DNA of 64,000 nt. Origin: Hymenobacter sp. CRA2. Lineage in GTDB: Bacteria > Bacteroidota > Bacteroidia > Cytophagales > Hymenobacteraceae. The DNA lies in NCBI RefSeq assembly GCF_002007105.1, contig NZ_MVBC01000007.1:186001-250000 (forward strand), read 5' to 3'. Under the pieces are notes generated by a model, which worked only from the letters and a program-made list of their open reading frames with translations, was not told where the DNA came from and searched no databases. Below are positions 1 through 8,512 of the stretch, piece by piece (the stretch's first letter is position 1; each line of letters begins with the position of its first letter). A program made the position numbers and the translations under genes.

Positions 1-1083
1 AGGCAAAACCCACCCGGCCGTGGCCGACCGCTCGATGCTTTCATGTCGGGCCTTGATACATTGAGCTTCGTCAACCTTGACGAGGGCAACAACCTGAGCA
101 CCAAAAAAAAATCGGACCAGGAGCTGATGGGCATGAAGGTCATCAAAGACTTGCTCCGCCGTCGTGGTGTTGAAACCCGCTACCTGCACCCGGGGCATTC
201 GGTGGCCCTACCCGAGCTGCCGGGCGTCAATTTTCACGTGCTCGGGCCACCCCTCGATAAAAAGTACATCTATAAAAACGGCAAGGAAGGCCGAGATGTA
301 TACAAGCGTCACTTCTCCATCGGGGATAGTCTCATGGCTTTAGACAGCCTGCTGGAGCTCAACCACGAGCTGCGCGACGCAGACCTGCCGTTTAATCCAG
401 AGTTCGTCCTGAATGAGTTTGACCTGGACGACACCGGCATCCGGCACGCTCCGGCGGACTGGCAGCGTTACCTGCGTCAGGCCAAGGCCCTGGTCGACCG
501 TTACCACCATCCCCGTTGCGCGTGGCGCTCCATTGAGGACGAGTGGCTTTTCGCGGCGGGCAGCTTGGCCATTCGCCTCAACTCCCACATCAACAATACA
601 AGTTTGGCCTTGGGCGTCGAGCTCGGTGCGGGTGGCCCCGTGCTGCTGCTCCCGGGCGACGCAGAATTCGGTAGCTGGGAAAGCTGGCACATGATAGAGC
701 AGTGGGAGGGCCTGGGTGCCGGCGGCAAGCACCTGGTCGAGGACCTGCTCAACCGCACCGTATTCTACAAAGTCGCGCACCACCTGAGCTACAACGGCAC
801 CCCGCTGGCCAAGGGCGTACAAATGATGACCAGTCCGGAGCTGGCCGTGATGGCCAGCCTGGACCTCAACCGCATCGCGGAACGCTGGAAGAGCACCATG
901 CCCAACAAAGAATTGTTGGCCGAGCTGATGCGCCGCAGTCAAGGGCGGTGCTTTGTCATGGAAGATGCGGCTCTTCTCTCGCCCTCCTCCGACGCATTGG
1001 CCCAGAGCATGCCGGACCGCTACTGCGTAAAAACCGATTCAGATAAGCGGACGCTCTACAAGCAGTATTCGGTAGTGCTTTAA
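1..1083 (+). CDS. Metallo-beta-lactamase-fold hydrolase, 3' part only
   Basis: The frame is open from the first base to the stop at 1083, so the gene begins outside the window; the first in-frame ATG is at 43. Counting from that ATG, LLLPGDAEFGSW holds Asp206, the expected metal-bridging Asp, and KVAHHLSYNGTP holds His246/His247, the late metal ligand of MBL-fold proteins of the ComEC-like branch. The segment PGVNFHVLGPP also fits that group. The HxHxDH motif must lie upstream. Bases 2-40 read more protein-like in the second frame (GKTHPAVADRSML) than in this one, so a frameshift near base 40 is possible. Substrate unknown. Confidence 0.6.
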   Translation, partial: RQNPPGRGRPLDAFMSGLDTLSFVNLDEGNNLSTKKKSDQELMGMKVIKDLLRRRGVETRYLHPGHSVALPELPGVNFHVLGPPLDKKYIYKNGKEGRDVYKRHFSIGDSLMALDSLLELNHELRDADLPFNPEFVLNEFDLDDTGIRHAPADWQRYLRQAKALVDRYHHPRCAWRSIEDEWLFAAGSLAIRLNSHINNTSLALGVELGAGGPVLLLPGDAEFGSWESWHMIEQWEGLGAGGKHLVEDLLNRTVFYKVAHHLSYNGTPLAKGVQMMTSPELAVMASLDLNRIAERWKSTMPNKELLAELMRRSQGRCFVMEDAALLSPSSDALAQSMPDRYCVKTDSDKRTLYKQYSVVL

Positions 1084-1145
1084 GCTCTGTGCGCGCCCTT
1101 TCTGCGCAGGAGTAGCAAATCTTTTCCCCTTCGGGCATTTAGCTC

Positions 1146-1153
1146 TAGTTTTG
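1146..1153 (+). promoter_or_regulatory. Bacteroidetes -7 element TAGTTTTG
   Basis: Exact match to TAnnTTTG, 20 bases before the ATG at 1174. It would drive the T9SS plug gene. Confidence 0.5.
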
Positions 1154-1173
1154 GCAGAATCGTACTTGCTTGT

Positions 1174-2547
1174 ATGCGTCGTTCTGCCTACCTATTCCCG
1201 CTGCTAGCAGCTGCTGCCGCCTGCGTGCCGCTGGGCACGCCCATCACCGACCCCAACGCCGGCAAGCCCGGCCAGAGCAGCCCGGTGCAGGCGCCGCGGG
1301 CCAATGCGCAGCTGCGCTTCGAGGACGCGACCTACGACCCGGACATCCAGAGCGTGCAGTGCTACGCCAGCTCCGGGCAGCCCACCGAAATCTTCAATGC
1401 GCCGGTGGTGTCGCTCGCGCAGGCCGGCGGCATCGTCCTGGAGTTTGACTTTCTGGGCAGCCAGAGCCGGCGCCTGACGGCCCGCTTGGTGCACTGCAAC
1501 GCTGACTGGACACCCTCCACGCTCACCGACCTGCAGTTTCTCAACGACATCAACGAATTCAACCTCACCGACTACCGCACCTCGGTGGCCACGCAGGTGC
1601 CGTATTACCACTACCGGTTTCAGGTGCCAGGCGTGAAACTCTCCGGCAATTTCCTGCTGGTGGTGCAGGACGCCAATACCCGCACGCCGCTGTTGTCGCG
1701 CCGCCTGCTGGTGTACGAAAATCAGGTGGAGGTACAAGCGCAGCTGGGGCTGGCCCCCGGCGGCTCGGCGCGCTACACCATGCAGCAAATCGACTTCCTG
1801 ATCCGCTACGGGGCCTACCCGCTGGTGAACCCGGCGGTGGAAACCAAGGTGGTGCTGCGCCAGAACTTCCGCTGGGACAACGCCAAGTACGGCCTGCGCC
1901 CCACCTTCGTGCGCGACGCCGAGCAGCAGTTGGACTACCAGTACTTCAACTTCGAAAACGCCTTTCCGGCCCTCAACGAGTTTCGCTACGCCGACCTGCG
2001 CTCCTTGCGCACCGTGGGCGTAGGCGTGGCCCGCCTCGACATGCAGGCCTCGCCGCGCGAAGTGCTCCTACTGCCCGAAACCACGCGCGGCGGCCGCACC
2101 TACACCCAGTACGAAGACGCCGACGGGCAGCGCGTGTTTGAGAACCGCGAGTACGGCAACGGCACCACCAACGCCGACTACATCTGGACGACCTTCCAGC
2201 TGCGTGCCGAAAGCCCCGCGCCGGGCCCCGTGTACGTGTTTGGTGCCCTGAGCGACTGGAAGCTGAAGGACGACTTCAAGCTGACCTACAACGCCGAGCA
2301 GCAGCTCTACACCGGCCGCGCCCTGCTGAAACAGGGCTACTACAACTATTACTACGTGGTGGGGCAGCCCGGCACGGCGCCCGACGCGGGCTACTTCGAG
2401 GGCAGTTACCAACTCACCGAAAACCAGTATGATATCCTGGTGTACTACCGCCCGCCTGGCACCCGGGCCGATTTGCTGATCGGCTACCGGCCGCTCGTGG
2501 TCAACGGGGCGCAGGTACGTACCAGCCAGCCCGGCCTGTTTCGCTGA
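1174..2547 (+). CDS. Type IX secretion system plug protein (DUF5103)
   Basis: A 457-residue exported protein. The N-terminus is hydrophobic and ends in AAAAAC (Cys17), so it may be a lipoprotein. Residues about 55-160 match the first DUF5103 domain as I know it (EIFNAPVVSL, LEFDFLG, LVHCNADW, DINEFNLTDY, YYHYRFQVP). A C-terminal beta-domain follows at about 335-400 (FGALSDWKLKDDFKLTYN, GYYNYYYVV). In the family this periplasmic protein closes the SprA translocon pore of the type IX secretion system. No other T9SS gene lies nearby, which is usual for this scattered system. A hairpin at 2602-2639 probably ends the transcript. Confidence 0.85.
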   Translation: MRRSAYLFPLLAAAAACVPLGTPITDPNAGKPGQSSPVQAPRANAQLRFEDATYDPDIQSVQCYASSGQPTEIFNAPVVSLAQAGGIVLEFDFLGSQSRRLTARLVHCNADWTPSTLTDLQFLNDINEFNLTDYRTSVATQVPYYHYRFQVPGVKLSGNFLLVVQDANTRTPLLSRRLLVYENQVEVQAQLGLAPGGSARYTMQQIDFLIRYGAYPLVNPAVETKVVLRQNFRWDNAKYGLRPTFVRDAEQQLDYQYFNFENAFPALNEFRYADLRSLRTVGVGVARLDMQASPREVLLLPETTRGGRTYTQYEDADGQRVFENREYGNGTTNADYIWTTFQLRAESPAPGPVYVFGALSDWKLKDDFKLTYNAEQQLYTGRALLKQGYYNYYYVVGQPGTAPDAGYFEGSYQLTENQYDILVYYRPPGTRADLLIGYRPLVVNGAQVRTSQPGLFR

Positions 2548-2601
2548 TACACCTGGGCAGCGGCGACTGGCGTTGCTACCACCCCAACCGTATAGGTTTG
2601 C

Positions 2602-2639
2602 CCCCCGAAGCCCGTGGTTAGCGCCACGGGCTTCGGGGG
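2602..2639 (+). terminator. Hairpin after the plug gene
   Basis: Perfect 16-base inverted repeat CCCCCGAAGCCCGTGG / CCACGGGCTTCGGGGG with a 6-base loop, between convergent genes. No adjacent T-run, so efficiency is uncertain. Confidence 0.5.
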
Positions 2640-2669
2640 TAGCGGTTTTTGTGAAGCGGCAGGCTTAGT

Positions 2670-3221
2670 TTATGACGCCGCTTGTCCGCCGAGGACGCGT
2701 TGTGCGTCGCGCACCACCGTCAGCCAGGTTTGCTGCATCAGCTCCGGCTCCACACCGGTTTTGTCGATGTACTGCTGCTGGTATTGCTGCAAGCGGGTAT
2801 GCAGCTGGCGGCAACGGTTCTGGAAGCCGGCAAAGTCGGCCACCAGCTGGGTTTTGGCTTCCGGTTGCAGCAGGCGCTGGGCGTGTACTTTGAAGTAGGT
2901 ATCGGCCAGGAAGCGGCGCGACACGAGCAGGCGCAGCAGCTCGTCGCGGTCCGGGTCGCTGAGCTGATACGCTAGTTGGGCGGCTACCACCAGCAGATCG
3001 GCGGGCTTGGCGGCCGCGGCATATTCCTCAAACAGCGCGGTGTATTCGGCCGGCGTAGCAGGCTTCACCTGAAACAGCTGGTCGAAGATGAGCATGTTGC
3101 TGAGCTGCTGCTCCAGGGCCTGCCCGAAGTACACCGCCAGGCCGAAATGGGCGTACACTTCCTTGGTTTGCTCTTCGGCGTTGAGCTGGTTGAAGTGGTC
3201 GAGTAGGTGCTGAATGTCCAT
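2670..3221 (-). CDS. Hypothetical helical protein
   Basis: A 183-residue protein, mostly helical and Leu/Gln-rich, starting MDIQHLLDHF. I chose the ATG at 3221 because the frame stays open upstream to an ATG at 3518 but crosses a terminator-like hairpin at 3261-3288. The segment RRFLADTYFKVHAQRL loosely recalls the RxxxxH surroundings of HEPN-like helical proteins, but this is weak and I assign no function. It has no signal peptide or membrane segment, so it is probably cytoplasmic. Confidence 0.6.
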   Translation of the reverse strand: MDIQHLLDHFNQLNAEEQTKEVYAHFGLAVYFGQALEQQLSNMLIFDQLFQVKPATPAEYTALFEEYAAAAKPADLLVVAAQLAYQLSDPDRDELLRLLVSRRFLADTYFKVHAQRLLQPEAKTQLVADFAGFQNRCRQLHTRLQQYQQQYIDKTGVEPELMQQTWLTVVRDAQRVLGGQAAS

Positions 3222-3260
3222 GCGTGGTACGAAGGTCCGCAAAGCGGCGCTAGCAACAAA

Positions 3261-3288
3261 AAAGCCTCGGTCTGCACCGGGGCTTTTT
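3261..3288. terminator. Bidirectional terminator-like hairpin
   Basis: AAAGCCTCGGT / ACCGGGGCTTT, 11 pairs with one wobble and loop CTGC, flanked by an A-run and a T-run. It sits inside the long open frame 2670-3518, which argues that this frame is two genes. Confidence 0.65.
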
Positions 3289-3518
3289 ATGAAAATCCAC
3301 CACCAGATAAGGGAGTGGCGGTGATAGTAGGGAAAGGCCACGTGGCCTTCGTCCTCGCTCTGCCGGATGCGGTGCAGCGCTTTGCGCGTGAGGGTGCAGT
3401 GGTGGTTTTCGCGCACCCCGTGCACCCAGCCAACGTCTTCGCCCCGTTGCCACCAGTTGGTGAAGTTAGGGCGCTTGTGCCGGGCTTTCCAGGCCCAGCG
3501 TTTCTTGGGTCGCTTCAT
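3287..3518 (-). CDS. Small basic protein, possibly frameshifted
   Basis: The reverse strand from the ATG at 3518 encodes about 70 residues rich in Lys, Arg, Trp and His (MKRPKKRWAWKARHKRPNF, WWQRGEDVGWVHGVREN, HCTLTRKALHRIRQSEDEGH). It looks like a real compact protein, not a random extension. In this frame no stop occurs before the hairpin and translation would run into the next gene; one frame over, a TAA lies at 3287-3289, right before the hairpin. I infer a one-base frameshift, a sequencing error or a natural fusion. The end coordinate assumes the shifted frame. Function unknown. Confidence 0.4.
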
Positions 3519-3723
3519 GCGGAGAGTAAGTTGGTACCTACTTTTTCGCGGCGCTGGTTAGGTGTCTGACCATACGCTCAAGGTAGCTGTTCAGGCTGGT
3601 TTCGCGTCCGCATCGGCTGATAAGCGCCCGTAAGTAGCCTGTTAGCTGCCGCCTGCAACCCTATGTTGGTACGTTCGTTGCAAATGCCGAACCCCAACCG
3701 TTCCCCTCCAACCTCGCTTCCCC

Positions 3724-5157
3724 ATGCTTTCATCCCTTGCTACCGCCCTCATGGCGCTGCTCCCGCTGGGCAGCGCCCCCACGGCTCCTGTTTCATCGGC
3801 CGCACGGCCCGCTGCGCCCGTACAGGGTGCCCAGCCCGATCCGGCCGTCATTGCCCAGTTCGGCCTGCTCGACAACGCCAAGCTGCAGAGCTACATCGAC
3901 CAGAAAGGCATGCAGATGGGGCGTGTTTCCGACCGCCCTGCCGATGTAAAAGGCTTCACGGTGGTCGATTCGCCCATCATCAACGCCTTCGCCACGCCCG
4001 ACGGCCACGTGTACTTCACCCGCGGCATTCTGGCGCACTTCAACAACGAAGCGCAGTTCAGCGGCGTGCTCGGCCACGAAATCGGCCACATCACCGCCCG
4101 CCACAGCCAGAAGCAGCAGACGCGCTCCACCATTGCCAACGGCGCCCTGATTCTCGGCTCCATCCTCTCCAAGCGCGTGGCCTCCATTGCGGAGCCGGCC
4201 TCGCAGGTGGTAGGCCTGGGCCTGCTCAAGTACGGCCGCGACGCCGAAAACGAGTCGGATCAGTTGGGCGTGAAGTACTCCAGCAAAATCGGCTACGACC
4301 CGGCTTCCATGGCCGACTTCTTCCTCACGCTGCAGCGCACCGAGCAGCAAAGCGGCGCGGCCGGCGTGCCGACCTTCCTGAGCACCCACCCCAACTCCGC
4401 CGACCGCTACCAGCGCGTGAAGAAACTGGCCGTGACGGCTGAGCAGCAGGCCGGCCGGCAGCTGGCCGTCAACCGCGACCAGTACCTGCGCCTTATAGAC
4501 GGGCTGGCCTACGGCGACAACCCGCGCGAAGGATTCGTGGAAAACAGCGTGTTCTACCACCCGGATCTGAAGTTCCAGTTCCCGATTCCTTCGGGCTGGC
4601 AAAGCCAGAACTCGCCCAGCCAGTTTCAGATGGCCGAGCCCAACGGCAAAGCCGTCATCGTGCTCTTGCCGGCCGGCAACAAGGCCCTGGATGAAACGGC
4701 CCAGGCGCTGGCTCAGCAGCTGAAACTACAGAATGCCCAGGCCCAAAAAACCACCATCAACGGTTTCCCGGCCGTGGCCATTCAGGGCGACCAGGTAGGG
4801 CAGGACCAGCAGACCGGCCAGCAGGGCATCACGGCCCGCACGCTCAGCTACATCATCCAGGACGGGCAAAGCCTCTACGCGCTGGTGGGCCTGACTTCGC
4901 CCTCGGCATTCCAGACCTATGCGCCGCAGTTCCAGCGCACGGCGCAGGGCTTTCAGCGCCTTACCGCCGCCGATAAGCTCAACCGCCAACCCGAGCGCGT
5001 GCGTATCAAAACTGCCAAAGCCGGCCAAACGCTCAGCCAGGCCCTGGCTGCCAACGGCATTGCCAGCAAGCGGCACGAGGAGTTGGCCATTCTCAATGGC
5101 ATGAAAACCACCGACAAGCTGGCGGCCGGTCAGTTGTTTAAAGTCGTGGGCAAATAA
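3724..5157 (+). CDS. M48-family zinc metalloprotease with LysM-like tail
   Basis: A 477-residue exported protease. It has a signal peptide of about 30 residues, then a peptidase M48 domain with the zinc motif HEIGH (His118, Glu119, His122) and, downstream, DAENESDQLG with the acidic third ligand (about 173-182). The C-terminal 50 residues (TAKAGQTLSQALAANGI, LAILNGMKTTDKLAAGQLF) resemble a LysM peptidoglycan-binding module. The layout resembles BepA-like periplasmic proteases that handle outer-membrane proteins; that role is inferred. It is followed by a hairpin shared with the convergent curlin gene. Confidence 0.85.
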   Translation: MLSSLATALMALLPLGSAPTAPVSSAARPAAPVQGAQPDPAVIAQFGLLDNAKLQSYIDQKGMQMGRVSDRPADVKGFTVVDSPIINAFATPDGHVYFTRGILAHFNNEAQFSGVLGHEIGHITARHSQKQQTRSTIANGALILGSILSKRVASIAEPASQVVGLGLLKYGRDAENESDQLGVKYSSKIGYDPASMADFFLTLQRTEQQSGAAGVPTFLSTHPNSADRYQRVKKLAVTAEQQAGRQLAVNRDQYLRLIDGLAYGDNPREGFVENSVFYHPDLKFQFPIPSGWQSQNSPSQFQMAEPNGKAVIVLLPAGNKALDETAQALAQQLKLQNAQAQKTTINGFPAVAIQGDQVGQDQQTGQQGITARTLSYIIQDGQSLYALVGLTSPSAFQTYAPQFQRTAQGFQRLTAADKLNRQPERVRIKTAKAGQTLSQALAANGIASKRHEELAILNGMKTTDKLAAGQLFKVVGK

Positions 5158-5186
5158 CTCCGGTAAGCGGCACCAGCATTTACCAC

Positions 5187-5221
5187 AATGGCCCCGTTTC
5201 CCACCCGGAAACGGGGCCGTT
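5187..5221. terminator. Hairpin between convergent genes
   Basis: Perfect stem GGCCCCGTTTCC / GGAAACGGGGCC, loop 5 bases, extended by A-T pairs. It lies between the M48 protease and the curlin gene and can serve both. Confidence 0.65.
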
Positions 5222-5247
5222 TGGCATTGGGTAAGCAGGTAGCCAGG

Positions 5248-6381
5248 CTACGGCCGGCCTTGGTCGATGGTCGCACCGTTAAAGTCGCCCGTCTGTGTGA
5301 TGTCGGCGTTGTTAGAATTCGTGCCCTGGTAAGTAGTGGCCGAGTTGAAAAAGCCGGCCTGGGTAGTGGTGCTGGTGTTAAGATTCATCTGTTGATAAGT
5401 ATTCGCGCGGTTCGACACACCCTCGGACTGTGCTTGCAGCGCCGTGTTGTTGTTGCCATCCTGCTCAATGGTGGCTTGGTTGTTGAAGCCGTTGTAGTTG
5501 AAAGGGGTGGTTTGGGTTTGGCGGCCGAAGTTGCCGTTGCCGCGCTGCGTGATGGTGGCCAGCAGGTTTGCGCCTTGCTGCAGCTGTTCGGCGTAGTTGC
5601 GGTTGCCGGTTTGGGTGGCTGCCGTACCATTGTTATACCGCTCGCTCTGCTGGTTGATGAAGTTCTCATTGCCCTGCTGCATGGCCGTCGCCCGAAGTTG
5701 GGAGCCATCAAGCCTTTGGCTAGCGTAGTTGCCAACCCCCAGGCTGGTAATGTCGGCTATTACATCTAATCCCCCTGCCAGATGCTGCAGGCCGAAGTTG
5801 CGGGTACCAACTTGCAGAATTCTGCTGTAAATGTTCCGCCCCGCCTGAAGCTGAATGGCGTGGTTATCATCGCCCGTTTGCACCACGGAGCCACTGGTAA
5901 GAAACCCGGTCTGCTGCTGGCGGCTGTCATTCCGGTTGCCCGTCTGCACCAAGGTTGCGACGAAAGCGGCCCCCGTCTGCTCCTGAACGGTATTGTTATC
6001 GTTGCCGGTTTGTTCCGATGTGGCCACGCTGCCGGCGCTTAATCCGGTTGTCTGCTGCATTTGGCTGGCATTGTTGCGGTTACCAGTTTGGGTAGCAGTA
6101 GCTTGGTTGCCAATACTCGACTGAGTTTGCGTAATCACATTGTTGCTGCCGAGCTGAGTAGCTACAGCCTGAAGGTCTCTTCCCGCTTGCTGCACGGCGA
6201 CGCTGTTAAGCTCCCCGGTCTGCGCAATGGTGGACGCATTTTGCCAGCCTGCCTGGGAAACATCAGCGCTGTTTTCATTACCGATTTGGGCAATCTGGCT
6301 GTGATTGTCCTGGGCCTGAGCTAGGGGAGTGCCCGCTACCAGCGCTAGGCCGACGATGTACATTACCTGCGACTTTTTCAT
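5248..6381 (-). CDS. Curlin-repeat (CsgA/CsgB-like) amyloid protein
   Basis: A 377-residue protein with a signal peptide cleaved near AQAQ, followed by about 15 imperfect units of roughly 22 residues with the curlin signature QxGxxNxA...Q (IAQIGNENSADVSQAG, ATQTGNRNYAEQLQQG, IEQDGNNNTALQAQ). E. coli CsgA has five such units, so this is a long member. It is expected to be exported through CsgG and to polymerise as extracellular curli fibres. The csgEFG genes are about 55 kb away in this window, so the substrate is not in their operon. It has its own AT-rich upstream region (6382-6546). It ends shortly after the last unit (FNGATIDQGRP). Confidence 0.88.
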   Translation of the reverse strand: MKKSQVMYIVGLALVAGTPLAQAQDNHSQIAQIGNENSADVSQAGWQNASTIAQTGELNSVAVQQAGRDLQAVATQLGSNNVITQTQSSIGNQATATQTGNRNNASQMQQTTGLSAGSVATSEQTGNDNNTVQEQTGAAFVATLVQTGNRNDSRQQQTGFLTSGSVVQTGDDNHAIQLQAGRNIYSRILQVGTRNFGLQHLAGGLDVIADITSLGVGNYASQRLDGSQLRATAMQQGNENFINQQSERYNNGTAATQTGNRNYAEQLQQGANLLATITQRGNGNFGRQTQTTPFNYNGFNNQATIEQDGNNNTALQAQSEGVSNRANTYQQMNLNTSTTTQAGFFNSATTYQGTNSNNADITQTGDFNGATIDQGRP

Positions 6382-6546
6382 AAGCGTGATGGGTATGAGA
6401 TGAATTGAAATATTGGTATAAATATCATATTTAATTTACTTATATTAATACGAAACTGGCTCTTTATAAGTTGAATGTGCACGAAAATCGCCTAGGGTAT
6501 CATTAGATAATATCAATAGTGAGAAGATGTCCTTGCCCTGACATGA
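6382..6546. promoter_or_regulatory. AT-rich region upstream of the curlin gene
   Basis: About 165 bases far richer in A/T than the surrounding DNA, directly before the curlin start codon at 6381. I find no exact TAnnTTTG element pointing at the gene, unlike many housekeeping genes here, so another sigma factor or activator may be used. Similar AT-rich DNA precedes csgE and the gene at 63915. Confidence 0.4.
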
Positions 6547-6579
6547 CAACGCCAGCCTCACTGAGTGAAGCTGGCGTTG
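6547..6579 (-). terminator. Terminator of ychF
   Basis: Stem CAACGCCAGC / GCTGGCGTTG with a further inner stem, just after the ychF stop. Confidence 0.6.
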
Positions 6580-6609
6580 GATTAAGCCGCGTGTAAGCCC
6601 CGGCCGGAT

Positions 6610-7710
6610 TTACACATTGAAGCGGAAGTGCATAATGTCGCCGTCCTGCACCACGTATTCCTTGCCTTCCACGGCCATCTTACCGGCCTCCTTGATTTTG
6701 GCCTCGGAGCGGTACTGCACGTAGTCGTCCAGCTTGATTACTTCGGCGCGGATGAAGCCCTTCTCAAAATCCGAGTGGATAACACCAGCCGCCGCCGGGG
6801 CTTTGTCGCCGCGGTGCACGGTCCAGGCGCGTACTTCCTGTACGCCGGCGGTGAAGTAGGTAATCAGATTCAGGATGTCGTAGCTGGCGCGGATGAGCTT
6901 GTCCAGGCCCGACTCGGTGAGGCCGTATTCGCCGAGGAACATTTCCTTTTCCTCCGGGTCTTCCATCTCCGCAATCTGCGACTCGATGGCGGCCGAGATG
7001 ACTACAATCTGGGCGTTTTCGCCGGCCACGTGCTGGCGCAGGGCTTCCACGAAGGCGTTGCCGCCTTGCGGAATGCTGGCCTCATCCACGTTGGCTGCGT
7101 AGATGACGGGCTTGATGGTAAGCAGCTGCAAATCCTCCACGGCGGCCAGCTCTTCTTCCGAAGCGTCGAGCGAGCGGGCGTTGTGGCCGGCTTCCAGGTG
7201 GGCCTTGAAGCGCGTCAGCGCGGCCACTTCCTTCTTGGCCACCGCGTCGCCGCTCTTGGCCGAGCGCTCCGACTTCTGCAGCTTCTTGTCGATGCTTTCC
7301 AGGTCCTTGAGCTGCAGCTCCGTGTCGATTACCTCCTTGTCGAACACGGGGTCGACGCCGCCGGCTACGTGCACGATGTTGGGGTCGTCGAAGCAGCGTA
7401 CCACGTGGATGATGGCGTCCACCTCGCGGATGTTGGCCAGGAACTTGTTGCCCAGGCCTTCACCCTTCGAGGCACCCTTCACCAGCCCGGCAATGTCCAC
7501 GAACTCCACGATGGTGGGCACTACGCGCTGGGGCTTCACGATTTCCTCCAGCACCTGCAGGCGCGGGTCGGGCACGGTGACCACGCCCACGTTCGGCTCG
7601 ATGGTGCAGAAAGGGTAGTTGGCCGATTCGGCCTTGGCGTTCGACAACGCGTTGAACAGGGTGGACTTGCCCACGTTAGGCAGCCCGACGATACCGCAGC
7701 GAAGACCCAT
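6610..7710 (-). CDS. ychF: Redox-regulated P-loop ATPase YchF
   Basis: A 366-residue protein, the usual length of the Obg-family ATPase YchF/OLA1. The P-loop GLPNVGKST lies at residues 8-16, followed by the family segments NYPFCTIEPNVG and DIAGLVKGASKGEGLGNKFL, a coiled-coil middle and a C-terminal TGS domain (ending VVQDGDIMHFRFNV). It binds ribosomes and hydrolyses ATP in the cytoplasm. A TACCTTTG element at 7772-7779 gives a leader of about 60 bases. Confidence 0.96.
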   Translation of the reverse strand: MGLRCGIVGLPNVGKSTLFNALSNAKAESANYPFCTIEPNVGVVTVPDPRLQVLEEIVKPQRVVPTIVEFVDIAGLVKGASKGEGLGNKFLANIREVDAIIHVVRCFDDPNIVHVAGGVDPVFDKEVIDTELQLKDLESIDKKLQKSERSAKSGDAVAKKEVAALTRFKAHLEAGHNARSLDASEEELAAVEDLQLLTIKPVIYAANVDEASIPQGGNAFVEALRQHVAGENAQIVVISAAIESQIAEMEDPEEKEMFLGEYGLTESGLDKLIRASYDILNLITYFTAGVQEVRAWTVHRGDKAPAAAGVIHSDFEKGFIRAEVIKLDDYVQYRSEAKIKEAGKMAVEGKEYVVQDGDIMHFRFNV

Positions 7711-7771
7711 AGGTCAGGGAATGAGTGACGTAGTGAATGAGGGAAACAGGCCAGCCGGCCCGATCCGGGCG

Positions 7772-7779
7772 CAAAGGTA
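7772..7779 (-). promoter_or_regulatory. -7 element TACCTTTG of ychF
   Basis: Exact match on the minus strand, about 60 bases before the ychF start. Confidence 0.5.
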
Positions 7780-7869
7780 CGAAGCCCGGGGGCGGAAAAC
7801 ACGGTTATGCAGTAACCGTCTGTCATCCTTCGCTCTGCGCACGCCAGATGAAGGATAACTGCCCCCGAA

Positions 7870-8427
7870 TTATTTCAGCATTGCCGCGTAGTAAGCCGGC
7901 ACCTCGCGGAGCAGGCTGTACGCGTCGCGCAGCTCGTAGTAATCGGCGTGAGTGGTGTACACCCGGAAGCCGCGCTGCTGCAGCAGGTAGCGGCACCGCG
8001 GCAGGTGGTAAAACTGCGACACCACCAGCACCGACCGGAACTGGCGCTGCGCGGCCACGGCGACGAAATTGTCGGCTGTAGCCCCGGTGGTAGTGCCCAG
8101 GTCATCCACGATAATGGCATCGGCCGGTACGCCCTGCGCCCGCAGGTACTGGCCCATCACGAAGCCTTCGTAGTGGCCTTCGCGGCCCAGGCCCCCGCTC
8201 ACCATAATCTTCGGGGCCAGGTGGGCCTGATAGAGCTGCAGGGCCTTGTCGAGCCGGCCGCGCAAGCGCTCCGAAAGCGTGCCGTCGGGGTTGACGGTGT
8301 TGCCCGGCACCAGCAGGCAGTCGGCTGCGTGCGCCGTATCGTGCAGGCCTTCTACTACCGTCCAGCCGCAGTGCACCGTTAGCCAGAAAATCAGCACGCT
8401 CCAGAGCCCGGTCCACAGCTTTTTCAT
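7870..8427 (-). CDS. YdcF/SanA/ElyC-family (DUF218) envelope protein
   Basis: A 185-residue protein with one N-terminal hydrophobic segment (LWSVLIFWLTVHCGW) and a DUF218 domain: CLLVPGNTVNPDG, LSERLRGRLDKALQLYQ, IMVSGGLG, GTTTGATADN and VVSQFYHLPRCRYLLQQ. This order of motifs is typical of the SanA/YdcF group, whose members act at the cell envelope and affect vancomycin sensitivity or lipid-carrier use; the exact reaction is not settled. It is anchored in the inner membrane with the domain probably outside. Confidence 0.85.
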   Translation of the reverse strand: MKKLWTGLWSVLIFWLTVHCGWTVVEGLHDTAHAADCLLVPGNTVNPDGTLSERLRGRLDKALQLYQAHLAPKIMVSGGLGREGHYEGFVMGQYLRAQGVPADAIIVDDLGTTTGATADNFVAVAAQRQFRSVLVVSQFYHLPRCRYLLQQRGFRVYTTHADYYELRDAYSLLREVPAYYAAMLK

Positions 8428-8443
8428 GCGGGTAGATGCAGCA

Positions 8444-8488
8444 ACGCGCTACCGCGGCAGCCTGGTAAGAGCCGCTGCGGTAGCGCGT
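8444..8488 (-). terminator. Hairpin upstream of the DUF3276 stop
   Basis: Stem ACGCGCTACCGC / GCGGTAGCGCGT. It lies after the PUR-family gene on the minus strand and before the YdcF gene. No clear T-run. Confidence 0.45.
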
Positions 8489-8512
8489 AATCAATGCCTA
8501 AAGAGAAGGAGC

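Noticed and set aside
2593-2600. TAGGTTTG as a promoter on the plus strand
   Set aside because: It matches the -7 consensus but is followed at once by a hairpin and no plus-strand gene.
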